64,000 nucleotides of DNA from contig NZ_FNVA01000008.1 of NCBI RefSeq assembly GCF_900108185.1, positions 62,001-126,000 of the forward strand. Reading direction: 5' to 3'. Below, one piece after another: positions 7,981 to 16,396 of this stretch (positions are counted from its first letter, which is position 1; each line of letters begins with the position of its first letter). A program made the position numbers and the translations under genes. The notes below the pieces were generated by a model. The model was given only the letters and a program-made list of their open reading frames with translations. It was not told where the DNA came from and did not search any database. The stretch is from Bryocella elongata (lineage in GTDB: Bacteria > Acidobacteriota > Terriglobia > Terriglobales > Acidobacteriaceae).

Positions 7981-9127
7981 TGGCGACCGCCTCAAATGAC
8001 GATGTGAAGTTGTTCAGCGATTCGAGGAAAGTTATCAAGCGTTGAGGGTTAGAGAAGTGAAACTCTTCCCACAGTCCGCTGTCGTTCTTCAGTGTCACCT
8101 GGATGTACTGTGCGATGGGTATTTGGTAGTTGTTCGCAAACCGCTTGTCACGGCTTCCGTCCTTATTGCATTTCGCCCAGGTCTGACCGATAACCTTCGC
8201 GTCGGACGGGACGTTGTCTTCCTCTTGAAATTGGACCAGCGATGCTCTCCCCTTCATATCGTGGTATTCGATGAGGGAGAAGGCTTCCCGCGCCGTCCTG
8301 TATACGATGAAACCCGGATAGAAGAAGAAGCTGCCGCCCTTGGCATTGCGGATGTGAGGGACTTTCTCATCCCACTCGATTAGGTCACAGCTTGCGAGGT
8401 TGAACTTCACTCGCTCGCGTTCAATCCTGGAATTAGCAATCGTGCGTTCGTGATACTGGTCTGTCGCCTGCCTCGTCTTCACATCCCAGATGGAATTGCA
8501 CTCACAGAGCGCGGAGAAATCGTCCTTGAGCAGGTAGTAAAGGTTTGCCTGTTCCTTCTCTATCTCGATATGTGTCGCGATTGTCGAGAGCCTTAGCTGT
8601 TCTTCCAACTCAGTAACCTTATCGGTCGCGGTCCCGGCTTCTGCCCGGCGCTTCTCGAAGGCGGATTTGAATACGCGTTTGAAAAGAAAGCCGGTGTCCC
8701 ACTTGTCGAAGCGGCTAACCGCTTCAATCTTCTCTGTGAGTGCGGAGTCCAGGTCTCGGCTGATTTCGTCTCGCTGTTTGGAAGCGGTTTGAATCAGGCG
8801 CTTGAGGTCCTTCAGCGTCTCGCTGGTGAGCAGCTCTGTGCTCGCGCTGTGGATGTGCTCGACAGGGGCAGTGTTTGTGAATTGCGGTAGGGATTGCTGG
8901 GGGAGATTGGAGGGCAAGTCAATCGACGGCCTTCCGTTTGAAGGCAGAGATTCGTGATGACGGTAGGAAATGCCAGTCCCAGGAATCGAAAGCGTCTCGG
9001 TGACACCATGAGGGCCGACGTTCAACGTGAGGGGCGAGCCGCCGATGCTGGCACTCAGTCCCCGGCTAGAAAGGCTTAGGCGCAGACCAGGCACAACAGT
9101 GAATGACTGACGAAACCGCCAACTCAT
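7973..9127 (-). CDS. DUF4236 domain protein with coiled-coil middle
   Basis: A 384-residue soluble protein. The N-terminal 55 residues match the DUF4236 pattern: MSWRFRQSFTVVPGLRLSLS, then GLSASIGG and GTGISYR. The middle (about 90-260) is charged and helical with likely coiled coil (SKQRDEISRDLDSALTEKIE). The C-terminal third contains aromatic-rich strands (GGSFFFYPGFIVY, WEEFHFSNPQRLITFLESL) without a domain I can name. DUF4236 modules occur as N-terminal caps on diverse bacterial proteins and have no established biochemical role. ATG at 9127 has GGAG upstream at good spacing. It is coupled to the small membrane protein downstream; the pair has lower GC than flanking genes and may be a later arrival. 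Confidence 0.72.
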   Translation of the reverse strand: MSWRFRQSFTVVPGLRLSLSSRGLSASIGGSPLTLNVGPHGVTETLSIPGTGISYRHHESLPSNGRPSIDLPSNLPQQSLPQFTNTAPVEHIHSASTELLTSETLKDLKRLIQTASKQRDEISRDLDSALTEKIEAVSRFDKWDTGFLFKRVFKSAFEKRRAEAGTATDKVTELEEQLRLSTIATHIEIEKEQANLYYLLKDDFSALCECNSIWDVKTRQATDQYHERTIANSRIERERVKFNLASCDLIEWDEKVPHIRNAKGGSFFFYPGFIVYRTAREAFSLIEYHDMKGRASLVQFQEEDNVPSDAKVIGQTWAKCNKDGSRDKRFANNYQIPIAQYIQVTLKNDSGLWEEFHFSNPQRLITFLESLNNFTSSFEAVANG

Positions 9128-9258
9128 GAGAAAGCTCCGCTTAGAGTGATGACCGCCATTATCCAATGACGCGACCACTTCGGCCAACAACTTCCTCCGA
9201 AAGCATTCTCGACTTTGGTCCTGATAAGTCGGCTTAGCGGAAGTGATTGCTATGCAAG

Positions 9259-9298
9259 CCCGGGTCCCTTGAGGGACCCGGGGCACCCGGATTGTGCA
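9259..9298. repeat. Palindromic element A with GGGGCACCCGG tail
   Basis: A perfect 10-bp stem CCCGGGTCCC, loop TTGA, GGGACCCGGG (9259-9282), running into GCACCCGGATTGTG. It lies between the DUF4236 gene and the Nudix gene. The tail following the hairpin is shared with elements near 10840, 19040 and 45820. Confidence 0.75.
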
Positions 9299-9308
9299 GG
9301 GTGTGGAG

Positions 9309-9830
9309 TTACTGCGGGAGGAGTTTGCCTTCGGCGAGTTCCTGGATGAGGGTGAGGTCAGCGGCGAGGAAGTCGAAGCCGGGGAGGCTTGTGAGGGGTG
9401 TCCATTGCATGGCTTCGAAGATGCGGTTTTCCATCTCGCCGTCCCAGCGGCTGAGGGTGAAGAACTGGATTTCGATCTCGCGGCCGTTGCGGTAGGCGTG
9501 GCGGACGGTGGTGACCAGCTCGCCGATGGTGGCGGTGATGCCCAGCTCCTCGGTCAGCTCGCGGACGAGGGCTTCTTCGGGGGTCTCGCCGGGTTCGATC
9601 TTGCCGCCGGGGAACTCCCATTTGAGTCCCATGGGCTGTTCTGCCTTGCGCTGGCAGATGAAGACCTCGCGCTCCGCGGCCTGGCCGCGCACGATGATCG
9701 CCGCGACGACCCGTCGAAGGGTCTTCGGCGGCGGCCGGCGGTTTCCCTGCAGTTTGCGGATCGACTCCTTCAAGGCTCCTCGAATCAACGGCAACGACCC
9801 ACCCGTCGCCACGCGGCATATTCGCCGCAT
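9309..9830 (-). CDS. Nudix hydrolase (MutT-like)
   Basis: A Nudix pyrophosphohydrolase, probably cleaving oxidised or non-canonical (d)NTPs. The Nudix box is complete: GGKIEPGETPEEALVREL continuing TEELGI, matching GX5EX7REUXEEXGU. Before it is the strand VVAAIIVRG and QRKAEQPMGLKWEFPGG, typical of the MutT/CTP pyrophosphohydrolase group. The C terminus ends WTPLTSLPGFDFLAADLTLI, as in NudG/MutT-type proteins. The ATG at 9830 gives 173 residues, with about 40 ahead of the Nudix domain; no good Shine-Dalgarno is visible, and a TTG at 9947 would lengthen it. It is on the same strand as the HAD phosphatase upstream. Confidence 0.85.
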   Translation of the reverse strand: MRRICRVATGGSLPLIRGALKESIRKLQGNRRPPPKTLRRVVAAIIVRGQAAEREVFICQRKAEQPMGLKWEFPGGKIEPGETPEEALVRELTEELGITATIGELVTTVRHAYRNGREIEIQFFTLSRWDGEMENRIFEAMQWTPLTSLPGFDFLAADLTLIQELAEGKLLPQ

Positions 9831-9953
9831 GGACAGGAGGGTATCACCCAGCTTCCCATTGACGCGTGCCTCCCGGCAAGCGGCTGTATCGGTTGACGAA
9901 CCTGGAGGCGCATTGGATTGCCGGGGCGAGCGATAACCGCGGCCCAATTTGTG

Positions 9954-10715
9954 TCAGAGCGAGGGCTTTACGGAGTCGGGCCAGAAGACGCTCCAGCCGC
10001 TTTCGGCGCTGCGGCGCTGGAGTTCGGCGGAGGGGTTTACCGGGAATGGTCCGCGCGCGATCGCCAGCATCGCGTAGTCGTGGACGGAGTTGCCGAAGAC
10101 GACGTCCGGCGCGGTGATGCCCATCCGCTTGAGCGAGGCGACCTTGCCGGCGTCGGTGGGTACGTCGATGAGGCGGCTGGTGGCGATGGCGGCGTTACCC
10201 TCTCCCTCGGTCTCCACGCAGGCGGCGAGGACGCGTTCGGGCGGAATGCCGAAGCGCTTTACGCCTTCTTCGATGACCCAGTCACAGGTGGAGCTGACGG
10301 CCCAGATCTCGACGCCGGTGCGCTGCAGGTCGGCGAGGAGGCCGGCCATTTCAGGGAAGATGTTCTTCTCGATTCGTTCGGCGAAGAAGGTGGCGGCGGC
10401 GCGGCGCATCTCGGCCACGGGGATACCTTCGTAGACCTGGACCATTTCGCCGCAGATGGCGAGCTCGGAGACCTGGCCGGCGTTGTAGCCGTCATAGCGG
10501 CCCTTGAGCCAGGCGGTCTTTTCGGCGCTCAGGAGGCCGTTCTCCATCGTCCACCACATGAAGGTGGAGCCCGCGTCGCCGGACCAGAGGGTGCCGTCGC
10601 AGTCGAAGACGGCGAGGCGCGGTTTGAGGGCGTGGACGTTCTGCAGGAAGTCTACGGTGGAGAGGACTTTGGGCTGGCCTGAGGCGATGAGGGACGAGGC
10701 GGCGTGTTCGGACAA
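9954..10715 (-). CDS. HAD-superfamily phosphatase (phosphoserine-phosphatase-like)
   Basis: A cytoplasmic HAD hydrolase, about 253 residues. Motif I is FDCDGT (nucleophile and acid/base Asp), motif II lies in WAVSSTCDWV, and motif IV in VVFGNSVHDYAML. A helical cap insertion follows motif I, as in the SerB-like HAD-IB group. The substrate is unknown. No ATG suits the family start; TTG at 10715 gives SEHAASSL and has CAGGAG nine bases upstream, so it is preferred. The frame remains open far upstream to 11234, but that part overlaps a palindromic element, tandem repeats and the uronate isomerase start. Confidence 0.8.
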   Translation of the reverse strand: MSEHAASSLIASGQPKVLSTVDFLQNVHALKPRLAVFDCDGTLWSGDAGSTFMWWTMENGLLSAEKTAWLKGRYDGYNAGQVSELAICGEMVQVYEGIPVAEMRRAAATFFAERIEKNIFPEMAGLLADLQRTGVEIWAVSSTCDWVIEEGVKRFGIPPERVLAACVETEGEGNAAIATSRLIDVPTDAGKVASLKRMGITAPDVVFGNSVHDYAMLAIARGPFPVNPSAELQRRSAESGWSVFWPDSVKPSL

Positions 10716-10821
10716 GGTGCGGAGCTCCTGCGCGGCGATGGGCCGTACGGTGTAGTAGATCAGGTTGGGGCGTTGGCTCCAAGGGGAGTTGGACCGAGCA
10801 GGCTGGCCGAAGTCCTCCGAC

Positions 10822-10858
10822 CCCACCTCTGAAGCGAGAGGTGGGCACCTGATTCGTG
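10822..10858. repeat. Palindromic element B
   Basis: Stem CCCACCTCT, loop GAAGCG, AGAGGTGGG, then GCACCTGATTCGTG. Same architecture and similar tail as element A. It lies in the 349-base spacer 10716-11064 between the HAD phosphatase and uxaC, together with the 7-bp repeats; no gene is visible there. Confidence 0.7.
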
Positions 10859-10876
10859 AGGGAAGGAACGTCCGAT

Positions 10877-10911
10877 CGAGTTTGGAGCTGGGAGTCAGGA
10901 GCTGGGAGTTG
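10877..10911. repeat. Degenerate 7-bp tandem repeat
   Basis: Consecutive heptamers CGAGTTT, GGAGCTG, GGAGTCA, GGAGCTG, GGAGTTG, trailing into AGGTTCA. They lie 150 bases upstream of uxaC. The units resemble those at 58466-58507. Confidence 0.75.
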
Positions 10912-11064
10912 AGGTTCAGGCGCCAGATCCCAGGGGTCCAGATTCCGGTCGGAGCGGTGGAAGCTGTATGGCGGATTTCAGGGCTGCCTGACCGATGTTG
11001 GAGCAGTCTGATAGGCTTTCGAAGCGTAGCGGTGTGAATCCCGCGCTTTGAAGGAACGTCTGCC

Positions 11065-12462
11065 ATGCTGAACCCGAACCGCCTTTTTCCTGCGGCAAGC
11101 GCCGCCCGTGCTGTTGCCATCAAGCTGTATGAGACCGTGAAGGACGCGCCGATCCTGAGCCCGCATGGGCACACCGATCCGAGCTGGTTTGCGGAGAATA
11201 AGCCCTTCCCGAACCCGGCCAAGCTGTTGATCACGCCGGACCACTACATCTTCCGGATGTTGTACTCGCAGGGCGTGAGCCTGGAGTCGCTGGGTGTGCC
11301 GCAGCTGGACGGCAAGGAGTCGGCCGATCCGCGCGAGGTCTGGCGGATCTTCGCGAAGCACTACTACCTGTTCCGTGGCACGCCGACACGGCAGTGGGTG
11401 GACTACACGTTCGAGAACGAGTTTGGGCTGACGGATCGGCTGAACGAGCATAACGCCGACGAGTACTACGACATCATCGACCGCAAGCTGCAGACGCCGG
11501 AGTTTTTGCCGCGGGCGCTGTTTGAGCGGTTCCGGATCGAGGCACTGGCGACGACGGATGCGGCCTTCGACACGCTGGAGTATCACAAGCAGATTCGCGA
11601 GTCGGGCTGGGGCGGGCGGGTGCTGCCGACCTTCCGTCCGGATGCGGTGATCGACGCAGAGTACAGCGGGTTCCAGGACAATCTGAAGAAGCTTGCGGAG
11701 TCGGCGAACGAGGATGTGTCGACGTGGAAGGGCTACCTGACCGCGCTTCGCAAGCGGCGGCGGTTCTTTATCGAGAACGGAGCGACGGCGACCGACCATG
11801 GTCACTTGACGGCGCTGACGGCTGACCTTTCGCTGCTCGATGCGGAAGCGCTGTACGAGCGGATTTATACCGGCAAGATGAACCCGGGCGATGTGGAGTT
11901 GTTCCAGGCGCAGATGCTGACGGAGATGGCTGGCATGAGCGTCGAGGACGGCCTGACGATGCAACTGCATCCGGGGTCGGTGCGCAACCACAACCTGAAG
12001 GTCTACGAGAAGTTCGGGCGCGACAAGGGAGCGGATATCCCGAGCCCGACGGAGTATGTGCGCAGCCTGAAGCCGCTGCTGGACAAGTACGGCAACGAAC
12101 CCAACTTCACGTTCATTGTGTTCACGCTGGATGAGTCGACGTTCTCGCGCGAGCTGGCTCCGCTGGCTGGGCATTATCCGTGCCTGCGGCTGGGTCCACC
12201 GTGGTGGTTCCATGACTCGCCCGAGGGCATGATGCGGTTCCGCGAGACGGCGACGGAGACGGCAGGGTTCTACAACACGGTGGGCTTCAACGATGACACG
12301 CGGGCGTTCCTGTCGATCCCGGCGCGGCATGATGTGGCTCGCCGCATCGACTGCGCTTTCCTGGGACGGCTGGTGGCGGAGCACTCGATCGATGAGGATG
12401 AGGCATTCGAGTTGATCCACGAGCTGACGGTGAACCTGGTGAAGAAGGCGTATAAGCTGTAG
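11065..12462 (+). CDS. uxaC: Uronate isomerase (glucuronate/galacturonate isomerase)
   Basis: A 465-residue UxaC. It interconverts D-glucuronate with D-fructuronate and D-galacturonate with D-tagaturonate, the entry step of hexuronate catabolism. Family features: the metal-binding SPHGHTDPSW near residue 32, FRIEALATTDAAFDTLEYH, GLTMQLHPGSVRNHN, LGPPWWFHDSPEGMMRFRE, and C-terminal TVGFNDDTRAFLSIPARHDV. Length and domain order are normal. The ATG at 11065 follows GAAGGAA. No regulator is adjacent. Further downstream in the same orientation lie a LarA-like enzyme, uxaE, gntK and an SDR, which could process its products. It is followed by AGC..GTT repeats and a strong hairpin terminator. Confidence 0.95.
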   Translation: MLNPNRLFPAASAARAVAIKLYETVKDAPILSPHGHTDPSWFAENKPFPNPAKLLITPDHYIFRMLYSQGVSLESLGVPQLDGKESADPREVWRIFAKHYYLFRGTPTRQWVDYTFENEFGLTDRLNEHNADEYYDIIDRKLQTPEFLPRALFERFRIEALATTDAAFDTLEYHKQIRESGWGGRVLPTFRPDAVIDAEYSGFQDNLKKLAESANEDVSTWKGYLTALRKRRRFFIENGATATDHGHLTALTADLSLLDAEALYERIYTGKMNPGDVELFQAQMLTEMAGMSVEDGLTMQLHPGSVRNHNLKVYEKFGRDKGADIPSPTEYVRSLKPLLDKYGNEPNFTFIVFTLDESTFSRELAPLAGHYPCLRLGPPWWFHDSPEGMMRFRETATETAGFYNTVGFNDDTRAFLSIPARHDVARRIDCAFLGRLVAEHSIDEDEAFELIHELTVNLVKKAYKL

Positions 12463-12535
12463 CGCTTCGCGGCTAGCAAGTTAGCGGCTTTGCCGTCAGC
12501 GCTTCGCGTTAGCGGGCTCGCGGCTGGCGCGTTGT
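12461..12535. repeat. AGC...GTT imperfect repeat cluster
   Basis: Between uxaC and its terminator lie short units beginning AGC and mostly ending GTT or close to it, such as AGCGCTTCGCGTT, AGCAAGTT and AGCGGCTTTGCCGTC. A second cluster built from similar units lies at 44929-45018. Confidence 0.6.
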
Positions 12536-12546
12536 GGAGAGCTAAG

Positions 12547-12581
12547 AAAGGACCGCCGGTGATCCCGGCGGTCCTTTTGCT
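12547..12581. terminator. Intrinsic terminator, probably bidirectional
   Basis: A perfect 13-bp stem AAAGGACCGCCGG with loop TGATC and its complement, followed on the plus strand by a T-rich run (TTTTGCTTTT). Its A-rich left flank also gives a T run on the minus strand. It separates convergent uxaC and the small protein gene at 12595. Confidence 0.85.
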
Positions 12582-12594
12582 TTTCTGGGTTCGC

Positions 12595-13026
12595 TTAGTG
12601 CTTGAGGTACGGCGCGGCGGCGAGGAGCTGCTCTTTGGCATAACCGAGGGCACTTGCGCCTTCGACGGCGCTATCGTCTTCGGGAGCGTAGAGCAGGGAC
12701 GGCGTGGATGCGGCGAGAGCCGAGGCAGCCATGATCACGCACGCCATCTCTTCCATGGAGCTGCCCCAGACGAACGTGACGACGCTATCGAAGGGCTTTA
12801 CGCGCGGGGCGAGGTAGGTGAACTCCTCGGCGATCTGGTCCTTGGGGTGGAGGTAGTACTCGAAGCCCGATGCGTGGCCGTTGAGCTGGCAGGGCAGGAA
12901 GCCAGTGAAGGTGAAGGGATCGAAGTCGGTGTCGAGGCTGACGGCGAAGCCTGCCGCGGTGATGGCGGTCTGCCACTGCGCGGGCGTGGGCATGGCGGAG
13001 CGCTCGAGGAAGACGTAGATCTCCAT
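12595..13026 (-). CDS. Conserved-looking hypothetical protein, about 143 aa
   Basis: A small soluble protein starting MEIYVFLERSAMPTPAQWQT. The pattern GFAVSLDTDFDPFTFTGFLP followed by GHASGFEYYL suggests an alpha/beta fold of the kind found in short bacterial proteins of unknown role. The C-terminal half is alanine-rich and helical. No signal peptide, membrane segment or catalytic motif is recognised. The ATG at 13026 is preferred over that at 13032, because CAGG lies about eight bases before it. It is convergent with uxaC across the terminator. Function unknown. Confidence 0.6.
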   Translation of the reverse strand: MEIYVFLERSAMPTPAQWQTAITAAGFAVSLDTDFDPFTFTGFLPCQLNGHASGFEYYLHPKDQIAEEFTYLAPRVKPFDSVVTFVWGSSMEEMACVIMAASALAASTPSLLYAPEDDSAVEGASALGYAKEQLLAAAPYLKH

Positions 13027-13069
13027 GGACATGACCTGAGGCTAAATGAATTGCCCGCGGGTCGCCGCG

Positions 13070-13948
13070 CTATGGGGCCTGGTACAAGCGTACGTAGTCC
13101 ACCAGCATCTCACCTTGCTTCGGCGTGGTGGCGTCGGTGGGGCCAGCGAACCCCTGCGTGCCGATGGCGAAGTTGAGGATGACGAAGAAGGGATGGTCGT
13201 AGACCCAGGTGGCGCCGGTCGGGAGGCTATCGGGCGTGACGACCAGGTAGGGATGCGAAGGGTCGTCGCGGTAGAACTCCATGCGGTTGGGTGACCAGGT
13301 CATGCCATAGGTATGAAAGCGGCGATCGTCGATCTTGCCTCCATGAGGAAAGGTGAAGGTGGAGCCGACGCCGTGGGAGCCGGAGTAGCCCGGTCCGTGG
13401 ACGGTGGAGGAGGTGGCGGTCGCGGTGTAGGACTGCACCCACTCCATGATGTCCTGCTCGCCGCAGCGGGGCCAGGAGGCGGTGGCGTGGTCGTTGCCGA
13501 GGAGCCAGAAGGCGGGCCAGAAGCCGTTGCCCGAGGTCATGCGTATGCGGGCTTCGACGCGGCCGTAGAGCAGCTCATGCTTGCCGAAGGAGTTGAGGCG
13601 GGCGGAGCTCCAGCCGGCGGAGGAGTGGATGGCACGGATCACCAGGTGACCGTGGCCGTCCTCAAAGGTGTTGGGCTTGCCGGCGCTGCAGGGAGCGGTG
13701 GAGCTGCCGGGCAGGCAATAGGTCTGGGCTTCATGGTTGGAACTGGGGCCGGGACCTTGTTCGAAGTTCCAGTCGGTCTGGCTGGGCAGGGAGTGGGCTG
13801 GGCCGTTGAACTCGTCGCTCCAGAGGAGCTTGTAGCTGGCCTGTGGGGCGGCGGTGCGAGGTTTGGCGCTCTGACCGGGGACAGGGCTGGCGAGACCGAG
13901 CAGGACGAAGAGCAGGGTTTCAAAGGAAAAACGATTGCCTTGAAGCAT
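13070..13948 (-). CDS. Secreted glycoside hydrolase family 16 (beta-glucanase-like)
   Basis: A 292-residue secreted GH16, expected to cut beta-1,3 or mixed-linkage glucans. The N terminus MLQGNRFSFETLLFVLLGLA is a signal peptide. The mature enzyme has the GH16 core: LLWSDEFNGP, YGRVEARIRM, GFWPAFWLL, the catalytic segment GEQDIMEWVQ and FHTYGMTWSP. The nucleophile (E164), central Asp (D166) and acid/base (E169) are all present. The residue after the nucleophile, usually Ile or Leu, is Gln. Four cysteines occur, two flanking an insertion near residue 80. The ATG at 13948 was chosen for the signal peptide. Near uronate and GH3 genes, it fits polysaccharide use. Confidence 0.88.
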   Translation of the reverse strand: MLQGNRFSFETLLFVLLGLASPVPGQSAKPRTAAPQASYKLLWSDEFNGPAHSLPSQTDWNFEQGPGPSSNHEAQTYCLPGSSTAPCSAGKPNTFEDGHGHLVIRAIHSSAGWSSARLNSFGKHELLYGRVEARIRMTSGNGFWPAFWLLGNDHATASWPRCGEQDIMEWVQSYTATATSSTVHGPGYSGSHGVGSTFTFPHGGKIDDRRFHTYGMTWSPNRMEFYRDDPSHPYLVVTPDSLPTGATWVYDHPFFVILNFAIGTQGFAGPTDATTPKQGEMLVDYVRLYQAP

Positions 13949-14063
13949 TGCGGGCCATGCTACCGGGAGGTTTCGATGCGGGCAAGCTGCGAAAGAGCCG
14001 GTTGAGAGGCACGTTAGGGGAGGATGGAGCGGCACGGGATCGCGAGGGCGGGAAAAGGAGGAT

Positions 14064-15686
14064 ATGCTGATCGGCATGAATATGCTGAATCGTCGCGAAG
14101 CTCTGAAGCTCGGCTCGGCTGCTCTTGGAGCGGCGGTTGTCTCCTCTGCGGGTGAGGCCGCCGCGCTGCCGGTGGAACGATCTCCCGAGGTGGCACGGTG
14201 GGAGATCTTTCACTACACGGTGCGTGGGCCGGCGGAGGGCAATCCGTTTGTTGACGTCGAGCTCAAGGCCGCCTTCCGGCAGGGGCATCGCGAGGTTGAG
14301 GTCACAGGCTTCTACGACGGAGCAGGCGTGTACATGGTCCGCTTCATGCCGGACACGGTGGGCGAGTGGAGTTTCACGACGCGGAGCAACGTGAAGGAGC
14401 TCGATGGCCGCAGTGGAACATTTCGAGTGGTGGAGGCAAAGCCCGGCGTGCATGGACCGGTGCGCGTGGCCAATACACATCACTTTGCGTATGAGGACGG
14501 AACGCCGTATTTTCCGTTTGGAACAACGAGCTACGCGTGGGTGCACCAGAGCGAGGCTTTGCAGGAAGAGACGCTACACACGCTGAAGGGTGCGCCGTTC
14601 AACAAGATTCGGATGTGTGTGTTCCCGAAGCACTATGAATACAACCACAACGAGCCTCCGTTCTATCCGTTCCCGCACACGGGGGCGAAGCCGGGCGATG
14701 CTGACTGGAAGAACGACTTTACGCGGTTCAATCCGGAGTTCTTCGAGCACATTGAGCACAGGCTGGCGGATCTGCAGGCGTTGAACATTGAGGCGGACCT
14801 GATCCTGTTTCATCCGTACGACCGGTGGGGTTATCAGTCGATGCCTGCCGATGTGGATGATCGCTATCTGCGTTACGTGTTGGCGCGGTTCAGTGCGTTC
14901 CGCAACGTGTGGTGGTCGATGGCGAACGAGTATGACCTGATGAAGGCGAAGCGGACGAGCGACTTCGACCGGCTGTTTCACATTGTGGAGATGGAGGATC
15001 CGTATGCGCATCTGCGGTCGATTCACTACTCGGTGGTGGCGTATGACTACTCGCGGCCGTGGGTGACGCATGGCTGCATGCAGTCGGCGAAGTTCGATGT
15101 GGCGACGCTGTATCTCGCGGACTGGCGGAAGCCGGTGCTGTTTGACGAGGTGCAGTACGAGGGCAATCTGAACAAGCGCTGGGGGAACTTGTCGGGCGAT
15201 GAGATGACGCGGCGTTTCTGGCTGGGCGTGATCAACGGCTGCTATGTGACGCACGGCGAGACGCTGCTGGATGCTGACTCGGAGATGAGCGAGAACACCA
15301 CGCCGACGTTGTGGTGGTCGCATGGCGGCACGCTGAAGGGCACGAGCCCGGCGCAGATCGCGTTTCTGCGAAGGCTGGTTGAGGAGAGCGCGAAGAGCAG
15401 CGGTGGGGTGGTGGTTCGGGCTGGGCTGGAGGCTGACGCGAAGCCTTACTACCTGAACGCCACGGCTTACGAGCAGGATAAGAAGACCGCGCGCACGATC
15501 CTCTACTTCTTCGACGACCATGCGCCGATCTGGTATGAGTTTCCTCTGCCGGCGGGGACGTTCAAGGCGGAGTACATCGATCCCATGGAGATGACGATCA
15601 CTCCGGTTGGAGGAACGCACACGGGGAAGGCTACGATCCGGCTGAGTGGCAAGCCGTTTCGGGGGATGCGGTTTACGGCGGTCTAG
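14064..15686 (+). CDS. Exported DUF5060/DUF4038-type glycoside hydrolase
   Basis: A 540-residue enzyme with a twin-arginine signal (NRREALKLGSAALGAAVV), so probably exported folded. Residues about 45-125 form a DUF5060-type beta domain (EIFHYTVRGPAEGNPFVDV). Next comes a TIM-barrel of the DUF4038 kind (GTPYFPFGTTSYAWVHQS) and a C-terminal DUF5605-like beta domain (YYLNATAYEQDKKTARTILY). Likely catalytic glutamates are in WWSMANEYD and VLFDEVQYEG, in the clan GH-A arrangement. The substrate is unknown; relatives occur in plant-polysaccharide loci. Three ATGs are possible (14064, 14076, 14082); AAGGAGG ends at 14061, too close to the first, so 14076 may be the real start. Confidence 0.83.
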   Translation: MLIGMNMLNRREALKLGSAALGAAVVSSAGEAAALPVERSPEVARWEIFHYTVRGPAEGNPFVDVELKAAFRQGHREVEVTGFYDGAGVYMVRFMPDTVGEWSFTTRSNVKELDGRSGTFRVVEAKPGVHGPVRVANTHHFAYEDGTPYFPFGTTSYAWVHQSEALQEETLHTLKGAPFNKIRMCVFPKHYEYNHNEPPFYPFPHTGAKPGDADWKNDFTRFNPEFFEHIEHRLADLQALNIEADLILFHPYDRWGYQSMPADVDDRYLRYVLARFSAFRNVWWSMANEYDLMKAKRTSDFDRLFHIVEMEDPYAHLRSIHYSVVAYDYSRPWVTHGCMQSAKFDVATLYLADWRKPVLFDEVQYEGNLNKRWGNLSGDEMTRRFWLGVINGCYVTHGETLLDADSEMSENTTPTLWWSHGGTLKGTSPAQIAFLRRLVEESAKSSGGVVVRAGLEADAKPYYLNATAYEQDKKTARTILYFFDDHAPIWYEFPLPAGTFKAEYIDPMEMTITPVGGTHTGKATIRLSGKPFRGMRFTAV

Positions 15687-16039
15687 ATTGCTTTGTCGAA
15701 CTGGATGTTTGCAACGGGCGACGGCGCCGCCGGTCGCAGCTTTGCCAGGACGTTGCCGGTCACGTCGGTGCCGCCGCGAAGGTTCTTCGCGAGGACCATG
15801 GGCGTGTAAATGAAGCCGAACGGGATTCCCCACCAGCCCGCGACGAGTGTGAGCAGGGTCCAGGGAAGGCCTTGTGTTGTGGCGCTCTCACCCGCGCGAA
15901 TGAACTGAAGGGGAGCATTGCGTCGAAAGGTCACGAAGACCAGGGACACAACGAACTGGTAGACAACGAAGCGGCCGCCGCGGTTGATCTCGTCCGCGAC
16001 TTCGGACGCTGGGCGTTTGAACAGGTCTTCGGCTTTCAT
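15683..16039 (-). CDS. Small two-helix membrane protein
   Basis: A 118-residue protein starting MKAEDLFKRPASEVADEINR. It has a hydrophobic segment at about 24-40 (FVVYQFVVSLVFVTF) and another at about 58-82 (LPWTLLTLVAGWWGIPFGFI), with a short soluble tail. The loop between them carries FRRNAPLQFIRAGES. I do not recognise a named family. Its stop overlaps the stop of the DUF5060 glycosidase by 4 bases (convergent). Function unknown. Confidence 0.6.
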   Translation of the reverse strand: MKAEDLFKRPASEVADEINRGGRFVVYQFVVSLVFVTFRRNAPLQFIRAGESATTQGLPWTLLTLVAGWWGIPFGFIYTPMVLAKNLRGGTDVTGNVLAKLRPAAPSPVANIQFDKAI

Positions 16040-16106
16040 GCTCTGGGAGCCTTGGCGTGGAATGGTTTTGGGTATCGTAACCCGAAACTGTGCCGCGAGA
16101 GTGAAC

Positions 16107-16262
16107 TTACCTCTCGCCCCAGTGGCTGGAGCGGATGGTCGACCAGGTGCGCCATTTGCTGAGCGGGTTGCCGTCGCTGGGTTTTAACGGCGAGCGGACT
16201 GCGATGGCGAGGCGCGAGAGGTTCTGGCCGAGGAGGAAGATCATCCAGGCGAGGAGCTTCAT
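16107..16262 (-). CDS. Possible 51-aa membrane peptide
   Basis: Starts MKLLAWMIFLLGQNLSRLAI and continues with a short basic tail ending SSHWGER. One hydrophobic helix then positive charge would suit a small inner-membrane peptide. It lies on the same strand just after the small membrane protein start region, but no Shine-Dalgarno is visible before the ATG. This is a weak call. Confidence 0.3.
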   Translation of the reverse strand: MKLLAWMIFLLGQNLSRLAIAVRSPLKPSDGNPLSKWRTWSTIRSSHWGER

Positions 16263-16396
16263 GGAGGAGATTATAGGGGCCACAAGTAGCGGGGTAAGCG
16301 CAGTGTTGGCGTGCTTGAGGGCTGTTGGGCGGCTCTTGGACCGTTGGATGACTTGATCGCGATAGGATGTTCGCAACTCCACGCCGAGGTGTACGG

